This document shows, one piece after another, positions 9,303-15,954 of a stretch of 34,027 bases of DNA. The stretch covers positions 1 through 34,027 of the IMG/VR virus record IMGVR_UViG_3300005541_000016. The stretch is one strand, 5' to 3'. The DNA comes from a virus. How positions within the stretch are numbered: the stretch's first letter is position 1; every line of letters begins with the position of its first letter. A program made the translations under genes and the position numbers. The notes below the pieces were generated by a model. That model did not search any database and was not told the DNA's origin. It was given only the letters and a program-made list of their open reading frames with translations.

Positions 9303-9773
9303 TTAGGGCCTCTCGACGGCGGTGACGATCAGGTCGAAGGGCTTGCCCCGCCGGATGCCGTGGCCGGCCAGCAAGTCTCGCTTCTGAAATCCCGTGGCGA
9401 GCGCGAGCTTGAGAGCGAGGCGGTTGTACGACGGTACCGGCCCGACCAGCGTCCGCAGATTCGTCGCCGTCCAGACCCAGGCGAGAAACCCGAGGACGAT
9501 CCGCTCCGTTCGCCCCCAATGGCTTGGGGCCACGCAGACGTGGACTTCCGCGGCGCCGTCGCCGCGCGGGCAAAGCAGAAACAAAGCGACGGGTGTATCG
9601 GCCGCCCACACCAGTATCCAGAGATCGCTCGGCGAGATCTCGACCTGCAGATCGCCGAGCGCGGGCGCGTCGTCGTTGACCATGCGCCTCCAGCATTTCT
9701 CGTTCGTGAGTAGTGACTGAATCGCGGAAGTATCGTGGGTGAACTCAAAGCGGAAGGCGGGAGAGGGAGACAT
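9303..9773 (-). CDS. GNAT-fold protein, P22 gp14/DUF2824-like position
   Basis: 156 residues. The C-terminal half has the GNAT signature: a VHVCVAPSHWG strand-loop, a hydrophobic helix (LGFLAWVWTAT), then SYNRLALKLALATGFQKRDLL, the usual acetyltransferase end in which Asn-Arg precede a helix and a GF turn. P22-like phages carry a GNAT-like head-assembly protein between the neck genes and the ejection genes, which is where this gene sits. Whether it acetylates anything is unknown; the acyl-CoA pyrophosphate loop is not obvious, so it may be structural. The ATG at 9773 is 24 nt from the start of the divergent 9798 gene. The stop abuts the next ATG (TAA-C-ATG). Confidence 0.7.
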   Translation of the reverse strand: MSPSPAFRFEFTHDTSAIQSLLTNEKCWRRMVNDDAPALGDLQVEISPSDLWILVWAADTPVALFLLCPRGDGAAEVHVCVAPSHWGRTERIVLGFLAWVWTATNLRTLVGPVPSYNRLALKLALATGFQKRDLLAGHGIRRGKPFDLIVTAVERP

Positions 9774-9797
9774 CGGGGTGGGTGTTACGCTTGGGAG

Positions 9798-10061
9798 GTG
9801 CAGTATCGAGCTAATCCGGTGACGGTGGAAGCGTGGGAAATAGTCGGCCTCCGCTGGATCGACAGCTCACGGGGCGACATGGATCTCGAACTGTCTGACG
9901 GCGCGAAGGTTGTCGCGACCGCCGAGATGACGGCTCGCTATACGCCTGTTCTTGGCGACTACTGGGTAAGGCAGGAAGACGACTACTGCTACGTCAATCC
10001 GAAGAACGTCTTCGAGAGAAAGTACAGTCCGCTTGTCGCGCGGCTGAAAGCTGATAGCTGA
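9798..10061 (+). CDS. Small phage protein of the QYRxxPVxVEAW family
   Basis: 87 residues from the GTG at 9798, chosen because QYRANPVTVEAW begins there as in the widespread phage family that starts M(K/Q)(Y/F)RKKPVVIEA. The C-terminal half (VLGDYWVRQEDDYCYVNPKNVFERKY) fits the family pattern of GDW(I/V) followed by a lysine/proline and VFExxY. Function is unknown. GGAG lies directly before the GTG. An upstream in-frame GTG at 9735 would overlap the divergent GNAT gene and is less likely. The last residues (LKADS) and the stop codon come from a heptad repeat, and the stop overlaps the next start (TGATG). Confidence 0.75.
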   Translation: MQYRANPVTVEAWEIVGLRWIDSSRGDMDLELSDGAKVVATAEMTARYTPVLGDYWVRQEDDYCYVNPKNVFERKYSPLVARLKADS

Positions 10062-10074
10062 TGGCTGATAGCTT
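10042..10074. repeat. Heptad repeat supplying a stop and a start codon
   Basis: GGCTGAAAGCTGATAGCTGA then TGGCTGATAGCTT. It contains the TGA of the 9798 gene and the ATG of the 10061 gene, overlapping as TGATG. Confidence 0.9.
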
Positions 10075-10381
10075 TCCCCGCCGCTTCTTTCTCGCGTCGC
10101 TCGCCGCGTCGGTCGCGACGGCCGCGGTGGACGTTGAGAAGCTGCTGTGGATTCCCGGCGCGAAGACGATCTCGATACCGGCGCCGCCGCGATTCAATTC
10201 GGGGGTGGCGATTGCGCGCAACGGCGAGCGGCTTGCTGCGTTCGATTACGAGGCCAGCCTCTACAGAGCCCAAGCGGAAGCGCTTCGCGCGCTCAATGCG
10301 ATGATCGATACGTGGAACTCGGAGGCAATGACGCGCTCGCGAGCTACGCATCGCGTTTCGCGCGTCTTGGCTGACGGCTGA
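10061..10381 (+). CDS. Small protein with twin-arginine-type signal, MADSF start
   Basis: 106 residues. The N-terminus reads MADSFPRRFFLASLAASVATAA: a twin-arginine motif (PRRFFLA) followed by a hydrophobic alanine-rich stretch, consistent with a Tat signal or membrane anchor. Next comes LLWIPGAKTISIP, shared with the next gene (LLWKPGKKLISIP), so the two are paralogues. The first five codons are encoded by the heptad repeat. The C-terminus (LADG and stop) is also repeat-derived. The start overlaps the previous stop as TGATG, suggesting coupling. Short Tat-signal proteins with an LLWxPGxKxIxIP motif occur in phage genomes, but their function is unknown to me. Confidence 0.7.
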   Translation: MADSFPRRFFLASLAASVATAAVDVEKLLWIPGAKTISIPAPPRFNSGVAIARNGERLAAFDYEASLYRAQAEALRALNAMIDTWNSEAMTRSRATHRVSRVLADG

Positions 10382-10401
10382 GAGCTGATGGCTGATAGCT
10401 T
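10369..10401. repeat. Heptad repeat supplying a stop and a start codon
   Basis: GGCTGACGGCTGAGAGCTGA then TGGCTGATAGCTT. It holds the stop of the 10061 gene and the ATG (10388) of the next MADSF gene. Confidence 0.9.
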
Positions 10402-10846
10402 TTCCCGCCGCTCGTTTCTCGCCGCGTTCGCCGCCGGGCTCGTGCTCGATCCGGAAAGATTGCTCTGGAAGCCGGGAAAGAAGCTAATCTCGATCCCTAA
10501 GCCTTCACTGGATATCAGCGAGCGCGAATGGATCACGGTCCACGAGATTTGGGTGCGCTACCAAGGCCAGGTGCTTTACTACCTCGAGGGCGAGCTTATT
10601 CAGATTTGGCCGGAAGCGTTGGCGCCGGTGTCCTTCGTCGCGCCTAACTTTGACCATCCGTGGGGGCGGCTGGTGGAGCGGGAGGAGGCGCGGAATCGTT
10701 ACTCGGCGGAGCCGGCTGCAGCATCTCCATTGGTATCGGTTGCAGCACCACAGCCAAGGATCGCTTCCGCCGCTTCCCGAAATCCACCATTACGTCCGCG
10801 TCACTCGGAATACTACGTTTCTCCTCGGGCAAGGGAAGGCGCTTGA
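10388..10846 (+). CDS. Small protein with twin-arginine signal, second MADSF paralogue
   Basis: 152 residues. MADSFSRRSFLAAFAAG is a good Tat motif (SRRSFLA). It is followed by ERLLWKPGKKLISIPKP, matching the upstream paralogue, and then a segment rich in aromatics (IWVRYQGQVLYYLEGELIQIWPE). From about residue 92 onward the frame is antisense to the gene at 10644-10931, and the composition becomes Ala/Pro/Arg-rich, so the C-terminal third may be run-on rather than a folded domain. The start codon and the first residues come from the heptad repeat, which also separates it from the 10061 gene by 6 nt. Confidence 0.62.
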   Translation: MADSFSRRSFLAAFAAGLVLDPERLLWKPGKKLISIPKPSLDISEREWITVHEIWVRYQGQVLYYLEGELIQIWPEALAPVSFVAPNFDHPWGRLVEREEARNRYSAEPAAASPLVSVAAPQPRIASAASRNPPLRPRHSEYYVSPRAREGA

Positions 10847-10931
10847 CAACGCCCGTGAAGGTGGCTGAGCCGCCCTCGTGGAATAGCGAGGGTACGGTGA
10901 TCGAGATGGTGTCGCCGATTTTGAGAGTCAT
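10644..10931 (-). CDS. Hypothetical small beta-rich protein with Pro/Ala tail
   Basis: 95 residues. LKIGDTISITVPSLF and ATFTGVVKRLPLP look like strands of a small SH3-like barrel, continued by DADVMVDFGKRRKRSLAVVLQPIPMEML. The last ~25 residues are Pro/Ala-rich and disordered. It converges with and overlaps the 10388-10846 frame by about 200 nt. The minus-strand reading looks more protein-like in the shared region. The ATG at 10931 abuts a degenerate heptad array. Function is not recognised. Confidence 0.6.
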   Translation of the reverse strand: MTLKIGDTISITVPSLFHEGGSATFTGVVKRLPLPEEKRSIPSDADVMVDFGKRRKRSLAVVLQPIPMEMLQPAPPSNDSAPPPAPPAAPTDGQS

Positions 10932-10956
10932 CAGTCGTCAGTTCTCAGTTGTCAGT
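10928..10956. repeat. Degenerate heptad array
   Basis: TCAGTCG/TCAGTTC/TCAGTTG/TCAGTGG: same 7-bp period as the main family, but with TCAGT replacing TCAGC. Lies between the minus start at 10931 and the plus start at 10976. Confidence 0.7.
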
Positions 10957-10975
10957 GGCGCGTTAGACTTGATCG

Positions 10976-11203
10976 ATGGCGTACTGCAAAACTGTTAGCC
11001 TTCCTGATGGCGGAATGGCCATCGTCAGATTCTCGGGCAAGCGCCCTCGTTGCTCAGTCTGCGGCCGGTTAAGCTCCAAACTCTGCGATTTTCGCCTCAG
11101 CGAGGGAAAGACCTGCAACCGGCATCTATGCGCGAAATGCGCGGTTTCTGGCGGCGTCGATGTCGATTATTGCCCTACGCACTCGTCGGCGGCGCCGGCG
11201 TAG
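10976..11203 (+). CDS. Small zinc-binding phage protein
   Basis: 75 residues with an orderly Cys/His ladder: CSVC, then LCDF, TCNRHLCAKCA and DVDYCPTH. This suits a double zinc knuckle or treble-clef fold. Similar short proteins (SLPDGGxAIV, then CSVCGR, CDFxL, CxxxLCxxCA, YCPxH) are frequent in phages of high-GC bacteria; their function is unknown. ATG at 10976. The gene stands alone on the plus strand between repeats and the Acb2-like gene. Confidence 0.75.
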   Translation: MAYCKTVSLPDGGMAIVRFSGKRPRCSVCGRLSSKLCDFRLSEGKTCNRHLCAKCAVSGGVDVDYCPTHSSAAPA

Positions 11204-11390
11204 AGCGTTGGTCCCATGTGGACTCTTTGTAGTGTGACAGGCTTGCCGCGTCCTGCCGTGGCGTCCCCTTTGTGTTCGCGTTCGATTGTGCATTCCTAGC
11301 CCGTGGCATCGGCGCACTCTCTATAGCAAGGCTCGCCCACTTCATGCGGCCTTCTCCCGTGACGCTCCCCGTCCGTTCGATAATTACATC

Positions 11391-11642
11391 ATGCCCGATT
11401 TCACGCGCGCGACCGAACTCACCAACGAAGTAAAGCTCGAAATCCAAACGGCGTTTACTTATATTCCGTGGGATGATGAGCAGACCGCCAAGGGCGTCAA
11501 GATCCGCGAAGCCCTCGCGCATGCTGTTGAGGTGATCGTCGCCAATGCGCCGCCGTGTCCGGACCGCAGCGCGGCTATTCGCAAGCTCAGAGAAGCGAGA
11601 ATGGATGCGAACAGCGCCATAAGCCACAAGGGCCGCTACTAA
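11391..11642 (+). CDS. Acb2/Tad1-like hairpin protein, candidate cyclic-nucleotide sponge
   Basis: 83 residues. Start taken at the ATG at 11391 (PDFTRATELTNEVK) because the family pattern begins there. The pattern is two helices: a first one leading to FTYIPWDDEQTAKGVKIREAL, and a second after PPCPDRS (54-60) reading AIRKLREARMDANSAIS (62-78). This corresponds to the F-Y-x-P, iR-a-l, PPs-x-R-A-l-x-kL-x-A-x-M-x-ANaaI pattern of the Acb2/Tad1 hairpin domain. Acb2 binds cyclic di- and trinucleotides and blocks CBASS signalling. The homology call is from pattern memory; binding residues were not verified. The gene is a single plus-strand cassette between zinc-protein and tail genes, a usual setting for anti-defence morons. 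Confidence 0.65.
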   Translation: MPDFTRATELTNEVKLEIQTAFTYIPWDDEQTAKGVKIREALAHAVEVIVANAPPCPDRSAAIRKLREARMDANSAISHKGRY

Positions 11643-11667
11643 CGAGTTAAGCGCGCCGCGCTTCCTT

Positions 11668-11722
11668 GGAGGCTCCGGAATCAAACCGAGAGCGCGTACC
11701 GCAAAGCTCGGCAGGCCGGAGC
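11668..11722 (-). ncRNA. Structured 3' element, copy B
   Basis: On the minus strand it starts 7 nt after the stop codon of the gp10-like gene. Ends GCTCCGG and CCGGAGC can pair, and an inner GAGC/GCTC helix is possible. The right end is followed by CTCC as in the other copies (17297, 20005, 31863). The function is not known to me; a 3'-UTR or terminator role is inferred only from position. Confidence 0.65.
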
Positions 11723-11729
11723 GACAACA

Positions 11730-13637
11730 TCATTGCCCGAGTGTTGCGTCATATCCTGCTGCTATCAGAGCAATAGGAGCAATGTCGGTTATTGTAATTC
11801 GGAACACCCTACCCTTGAACTTACTTCCACCCAATCGTGGAAACACCAATCGTGCAAACGTCGCATAATCGGTCTTTCGAGGTAAGTGTGTGTTACTCCA
11901 CGTCACCCCGCCATCGTCCGACCAATCCAAGACCGGTTGCAGATTGAGCGAATCCGCGTCCGATCCCGCGGCTACCTGCGCATCGATCCAGAACCGGTGG
12001 AAGAAAATGCGCTGAATGCCTGACGAGATGTACGGGCACGCCCGGATCCGCTTGATGAACGTACTCGCCGGCGACACGGTGGCATCGCTCAGATTGTCGA
12101 GCGACATCGTATACACGTTGCCGTTCTGCCAGTCGCCCACGAAGAGAGTCGGCGGGAGAGGCAGCGACACCGCGCCATGCGGCGCGAGAGCCACGTAGGC
12201 GAGCGACGCGGCGCGATGCCGGTTGAGGTTCACTCCGTCGAACCAGGCGCGCTCGTGCCAGAATCCTGTCGTCGAATCGAACGCCCACGTCGCGTTGGCC
12301 GTGGGGAACGACACCACCCAGGTATGATGGCCCTGCTCGAAATACGAATACGCGACGGCATCTTGGATCACGGCGTACTTGCGCCAGGCGGCTTCGACGG
12401 CGTGCGTCGAGACCCGTGTCGGCTGGAAGCCTCGCGCCCACATGGCGAACGCGCCGCCATGTCCAGCGTCGGCTGCGATCCACATGACGCCGTTATTCAG
12501 CCGTCGAACCGAGCTCGGCGCCTGGCAGCCGTAGTGCATGAACGCCCCGGGCACGCGCTGAAACGGACTCAGCGCCGCGCCGGTATCCTGCCAGATCTCG
12601 GTCGATTCTTCGTCACCGAAGATCCAAAGCTCTTCGTGGTCGGCGAACACACGGGCGATCGCGTCAGGGTAGCCTTCCTTGGCCGCAACGTCGATCGCGT
12701 CCCACTTGGCCCCGCCCAAGGGTAAAAGGTTCGACCAGTAGAAGAGGTTGGTCGATGGCTTCGAGACGATGAAATAGCCGTCGAGAAATGTGCCGGAGAA
12801 TGCAGTGACAGGGCCGAGCGCCTCGCTCGCGAGACCGCCCTTCGAGCCTATCGCGCCTAATGAGCCCGAGCTGGTGAACGCGTTGCCGTATTGGTCGACG
12901 GCGGTGATATTGGTCGATTGGGGCGTGAACCCGGCTCCGCCGTTGATCGTCAGGCTGCGCCCTACATCCGTCTGGTCGAATGGGATGGCTTTGCTCCAGA
13001 CGGTCTGGACGGACCCTTGGGTATAAGCGACGGGGGATACGCTGTTCGGCAGGGAAGCCGCTGTTAACGCCAGGGTATTCTCGTCGTATACATTAGCCAC
13101 GGTGTAGCCCGTGCCGTTGACGGTGATGGCGCCTCCGATCATCCCCGCGTTGAATTTATCGCCCGAGGCCCAGAAGACGAACACGGGGGAGATCGTCGAA
13201 ACCGTGCCCGCGTAGCCGATGGAAAGATCGCTATAGGTAATCGGCGTGAACTGCGCCGCTACCGTGCCAGCGCCGTTGTCGTAATAGAACTGCCCCGCCG
13301 AGATAATGCCCAACTGGGTACCGTTCGCGAGGATCGTAACCGGAAGGCCATCGTTGCCGATATTGCCGCGGTTGAAGGACGTGCCATCGGCGAAGACTTC
13401 GTAGAGGGAAGACCCCGATGCGACGAAAAGCCGGTTCTCGCCGGCGAACATCCCGCGTATGGGGCCGCCGCCTAATGTGATGAAGCCCGCCAGTCCCGGC
13501 GTGCCAAGCAGCGCCCCGATGTTCTTGCCCTTGCCGGACTGGTCTAGCTCCGGAAATAGGTTCATCGACGTTTGAGCGTCGAGCAACAAACTTGAGGCCC
13601 TATAGCTCCCACCAATAAATCCTTCGAGGCTAGGCAT
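11730..13637 (-). CDS. P22 gp10-like tail accessory / packaged-DNA stabilisation protein
   Basis: 635 residues. The N-terminus (GSYRASSLLLDAQTSMNLFPE ... LLGTPGLAGFITLGGGPIRGMF) is typical of the family: a set of parameters entering a multi-bladed beta-structure, with RGMFAGENRLFVASGSSLYEV repeated in style along the chain (WIFGDEESTEIWQDTGA, WIAADAGHGGAFAMWARGF). P22 gp10 has the same start pattern and LSPFQRVPGAFMHYGC-type middle. It forms the neck under gp4 and seals packaged DNA. Its place after the gp4-like genes supports the call. Its ATG is 8 nt from the divergent start at 13646. The stop is followed by structured element B. Confidence 0.88.
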   Translation of the reverse strand: MPSLEGFIGGSYRASSLLLDAQTSMNLFPELDQSGKGKNIGALLGTPGLAGFITLGGGPIRGMFAGENRLFVASGSSLYEVFADGTSFNRGNIGNDGLPVTILANGTQLGIISAGQFYYDNGAGTVAAQFTPITYSDLSIGYAGTVSTISPVFVFWASGDKFNAGMIGGAITVNGTGYTVANVYDENTLALTAASLPNSVSPVAYTQGSVQTVWSKAIPFDQTDVGRSLTINGGAGFTPQSTNITAVDQYGNAFTSSGSLGAIGSKGGLASEALGPVTAFSGTFLDGYFIVSKPSTNLFYWSNLLPLGGAKWDAIDVAAKEGYPDAIARVFADHEELWIFGDEESTEIWQDTGAALSPFQRVPGAFMHYGCQAPSSVRRLNNGVMWIAADAGHGGAFAMWARGFQPTRVSTHAVEAAWRKYAVIQDAVAYSYFEQGHHTWVVSFPTANATWAFDSTTGFWHERAWFDGVNLNRHRAASLAYVALAPHGAVSLPLPPTLFVGDWQNGNVYTMSLDNLSDATVSPASTFIKRIRACPYISSGIQRIFFHRFWIDAQVAAGSDADSLNLQPVLDWSDDGGVTWSNTHLPRKTDYATFARLVFPRLGGSKFKGRVFRITITDIAPIALIAAGYDATLGQ

Positions 13638-13645
13638 GTGAGAAA

Positions 13646-13891
13646 GTGAAAGCGATGTGCAAGCTTTGCGACGCTAACAACGGCGAGATGTTGAGTTGCC
13701 AGGATTGCGGACGGCTCATCTGTTTCGATGAATCGCCGGACCCGGTCGATGTCATCGACCGCGCATACGTGACCGCATCGGGCGATCTATACTGCACGCG
13801 CTGCGGCAGGAAGCACGATGCGGCGGAAGAAGAAGAGCGGGAGGACGACTTCTATGAGCCGCCCTACGATCAATATGAAGACGCGGGCTGA
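13646..13891 (+). CDS. Small zinc-ribbon protein with acidic tail
   Basis: 81 residues. CKLC (5-8) and CQDCGR (18-23) followed by CTRCGR form two Cys pairs that could bind zinc. The tail is strongly acidic (EEEEREDDFYEPPYDQYED). GTG at 13646 or ATG at 13655 (three residues later) are both possible; the ATG has a GAAAG-rich leader. The gene begins 8 nt from the start of the divergent gp10-like gene and ends in a heptad fragment (GGCTGATAGC). Function unknown. Confidence 0.68.
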   Translation: MKAMCKLCDANNGEMLSCQDCGRLICFDESPDPVDVIDRAYVTASGDLYCTRCGRKHDAAEEEEREDDFYEPPYDQYEDAG

Positions 13892-13897
13892 TAGCAA

Positions 13898-14152
13898 ATG
13901 ACATCTGAGCAACTACACCAAAAGATCCTCGATGAGAACGGCTATATCGTGGTGGCTTATTTTGAGGAGTTGCCTTTAGGCCATGTTATTCCGGTATTAA
14001 ATAACGACGACTGCCGGCTAAATCATCCCACGGTCGTTTCAGGGCTGACCACATGGGAAGACTACGACAGGCAGGCCCGAAAGTATTGGCAACAAGAGAT
14101 CCCGAATCCAGGGGAAAAAGATCTTGTCTTTCACAAAGTCGTGGCGGAATGA
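13898..14152 (+). CDS. Hypothetical small acidic protein
   Basis: 84 residues starting at ATG 13898, 6 nt after the previous stop. The sequence alternates short strands and helices (GYIVVAYFEELPLGHVIPVL ... TTWEDYDRQARKYWQQEI). No family is recognised. Codon use is slightly more A/T-rich than its neighbours, which may mark recent acquisition. It converges on the gp4-like gene across a heptad repeat. Confidence 0.62.
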   Translation: MTSEQLHQKILDENGYIVVAYFEELPLGHVIPVLNNDDCRLNHPTVVSGLTTWEDYDRQARKYWQQEIPNPGEKDLVFHKVVAE

Positions 14153-14159
14153 AGACGCG

Positions 14160-14191
14160 AGCTGAAAGCTGAAAGCTGAGAGCTGACAGCT
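14160..14191. repeat. Heptad repeat between convergent genes
   Basis: AGCTGAAAGCTGAAAGCTGAGAGCTGACAGCT. The minus-strand gp4-like gene takes its TAG stop from the junction CCC-TAG-CTGTC. Confidence 0.9.
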
Positions 14192-14918
14192 AGGGCTTCG
14201 CGTTATTCTGAATCCCCGCCACCGGCTGTCCAGCCCCTTCCGCCTGCCCTTCCTGCGCCGCGCCGGGATACGGGGGCGCGTTGGTCCCGCGGATCGCCGC
14301 GAGCGCCTGCATCGCGTTCATCGCAAGCTCGGGACTGGCCGTTCGGCCGTACCAGGGCGCGAGCAAGATAGCGAGATTGAGCTGCAGCGCGAGCAGATAG
14401 CCCGGCGCCATGTCGAAATTAGAGTTCGTGGCCAGCAATTGCGGCAGCTTTTCCCATGTCCAGAGAGTGATGTAGCCCTGACTGCCGCCGATGGTATTGG
14501 GCGTAGGCCAGATCTTGAGGGCGCCGGTCGGGTACTCGTCGTCGTACCATAGCAGCTCGACGATGTTGGCGATCCGGTTGATGTCGGTGATTTTGCTGTA
14601 CTCTTCGGCCGACGCGAGGTGCATCGGGAATTGGAACGAAGGGATTCCGGGGGTTTGGTATACGGCCGCCTTGATCGCGACCGGACGCACCACGCCGAGC
14701 GTTCCGCCGGGACCGAGCGTATAGAGGCCGGCGGCCGGCGTCAGCGCATAGAGGTTCGAGGTGATGACGAAGACATTGAGCCGTGTCGTCGACCAGGAAT
14801 CGAGCAGCGCGTTCAACTGCGTAAAGCCCCGCGCTAAATCGTCGGAGTTGATGGTTTCGCCGGGGGCTACTTCGTTCAGCGCTTCAAGCGCGGCTTGGAT
14901 GACATCGGAGGCAAGCAT
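14190..14918 (-). CDS. P22 gp4-like head-closure / tail accessory protein, copy 2
   Basis: 242 residues. The N-terminal helices LASDVIQAALEALNEVAPGETI and LARGFTQLNALLDSWSTTRL match the P22 gp4 family start (helix, gap, then D-x-x-x-x-L-x-x-M/LxxxW). The C-terminal helix (PGYLLALQLNLAILLAPWYGRTASPELAMNAMQAL) matches the gp4 pattern that precedes helix-rich tails. The middle (~65-160) is a longer beta-rich insert that P22 gp4 lacks. It is paralogous to the 15955-16707 gene, sharing M-L-x-S-D-x-I and the LLWxxxYPTGALKIWP/NGLVTLWPIP strand. It probably binds the portal and gp10-like protein. The stop is made by the adjacent heptad repeat. Confidence 0.82.
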   Translation of the reverse strand: MLASDVIQAALEALNEVAPGETINSDDLARGFTQLNALLDSWSTTRLNVFVITSNLYALTPAAGLYTLGPGGTLGVVRPVAIKAAVYQTPGIPSFQFPMHLASAEEYSKITDINRIANIVELLWYDDEYPTGALKIWPTPNTIGGSQGYITLWTWEKLPQLLATNSNFDMAPGYLLALQLNLAILLAPWYGRTASPELAMNAMQALAAIRGTNAPPYPGAAQEGQAEGAGQPVAGIQNNAKP

Positions 14919-14940
14919 GGGAAATGGGGGAGGGTGAGGA

Positions 14941-15032
14941 AAGCTGTTCAGCCGTCAGCCGTCAGCTATCAGCCGTCAGCCTCCGGACGCGCGAAAACGC
15001 GGCTGAAAGCTGAGAGCTGATAGCTGAGAGCT
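14941..15032. repeat. Long palindromic heptad element
   Basis: AAGCT, then TCAGC heptads, a CGCGCGAAAACGCG centre, then GCTGA heptads ending AGCT. The whole element can fold as a long imperfect hairpin. The minus gene at 15031 ends at TAG made by the junction. Confidence 0.9.
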
Positions 15033-15564
15033 ATTTCTTGTTGCTCTTCTTCTCTTCCGGCGCTTCCGCCGGCTTCGCGTTCAGTTGCGCTTCGAGCGCG
15101 GCGCACTTGTCGGCGAGTTCTTTGTTCGCCGCCTCGAACGCGGTGAGCTTTGCATGCAACGCCACGACCAGGTCGGCGTGCTCATTGGTAGCTATGGAGT
15201 GATCCTCCCGCTGTGCCTTGTGCTCGGCTTCGAGCGCTCCCAGCGCATCCTTCGTGGCATTGTGCTCGGCCTCGAGCGCCGTATTCTCCGAGAGCAATCG
15301 CTGCCAGGCGGCGCCGAACTTGGCTTCGAGCCGGTCGCAGTTAGGGCAGGTGTCGAGTTTCTTCTCGGGCTCGGGAAAGGGCTGGCGCGACCAGCCTTGC
15401 GTTTCGAGCAGGGCTTGGTGCTCCGCGTCGTTGGCGACGCAGTTGCGGCCGTTGCTATTATGCATGCCGGCCGGATACTCCTGATAATCGTAGTGAGGTG
15501 TGACTTTGTTCTTACCCGGAACTGGCGGGTAGGAGTAGACTTCGAGAGGTGGTTGAAGAGACAT
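15031..15564 (-). CDS. Coiled-coil protein between the two gp4-like genes
   Basis: 177 residues. The N-terminal ~60 residues contain HYDYQEYPAGMHNSNGRNCVANDAEHQALLETQGW, like the short phage proteins with YPxxLYHPDGxxxVVxDAEEExAL-GW. A CPNCDRLE motif follows, then a continuous coiled coil (~75-165) rich in Leu/Glu/Ala heptads and a Lys-rich end. A coiled coil among neck genes could be a needle- or plug-like virion part, but this is inference from position. The ATG at 15564 lies 24 nt from a divergent start, with TAACACC upstream. Confidence 0.68.
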   Translation of the reverse strand: MSLQPPLEVYSYPPVPGKNKVTPHYDYQEYPAGMHNSNGRNCVANDAEHQALLETQGWSRQPFPEPEKKLDTCPNCDRLEAKFGAAWQRLLSENTALEAEHNATKDALGALEAEHKAQREDHSIATNEHADLVVALHAKLTAFEAANKELADKCAALEAQLNAKPAEAPEEKKSNKK

Positions 15565-15588
15565 AAAAGTGTTTTTGAGGTGTTACCG

Positions 15589-15930
15589 ATGAGTCATACG
15601 CCAGGACCGTGGGGCGAAGTTCTTGTCTGTTCAGATGGCGTTTATCGTGTGCCGCTGAAGTGTGACGGGCTAAGGCCGATCATCGCCTCAGTGACGTCGG
15701 AACCATACGCAGGGCAGACCCTGCTTGAGACGCGCCTCGCCGACGCTCTACTGATCGCCGCCGCGCCGGAGTTGCTGAAGGCGCTCAAGGCCGCGAAGGA
15801 CGCGCTTATCAGCTATCAATACGGCAACTCAAGTCCCGAGCTTGCCGAGGAAATCGTGACGTACGCGGTCGCGGTGATAGCTAGAGCGGAACCTGGAATC
15901 GGTCTCAACGCGCAGCCAGCAAGGAGCTGA
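15589..15930 (+). CDS. Small phage protein of the HTPGPW family
   Basis: 113 residues from the ATG at 15589, preceded by GAGGTG at an SD-like distance. HTPGPW at the start and ADALLIAAAPELLKALKAAKDAL in the second half are the two hallmarks of a very widespread phage family of unknown function. No catalytic motif. Divergent from the coiled-coil gene with 24 nt between the start codons, and convergent with the gp4-like gene at 15955. Confidence 0.82.
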   Translation: MSHTPGPWGEVLVCSDGVYRVPLKCDGLRPIIASVTSEPYAGQTLLETRLADALLIAAAPELLKALKAAKDALISYQYGNSSPELAEEIVTYAVAVIARAEPGIGLNAQPARS

Positions 15931-15954
15931 CACCAACAGGACAGACCCAAACCC

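Noticed and set aside
11175-11684. Minus-strand 169-residue frame opposite the Acb2-like gene
   Set aside because: It is antisense to the recognisable Acb2/Tad1-like pattern and overlaps structured element B; no motif is seen.
12177-12725. Plus-strand frame opposite the gp10-like gene
   Set aside because: Shadow frame in high-GC DNA; the minus-strand protein fits a known family over its whole length.
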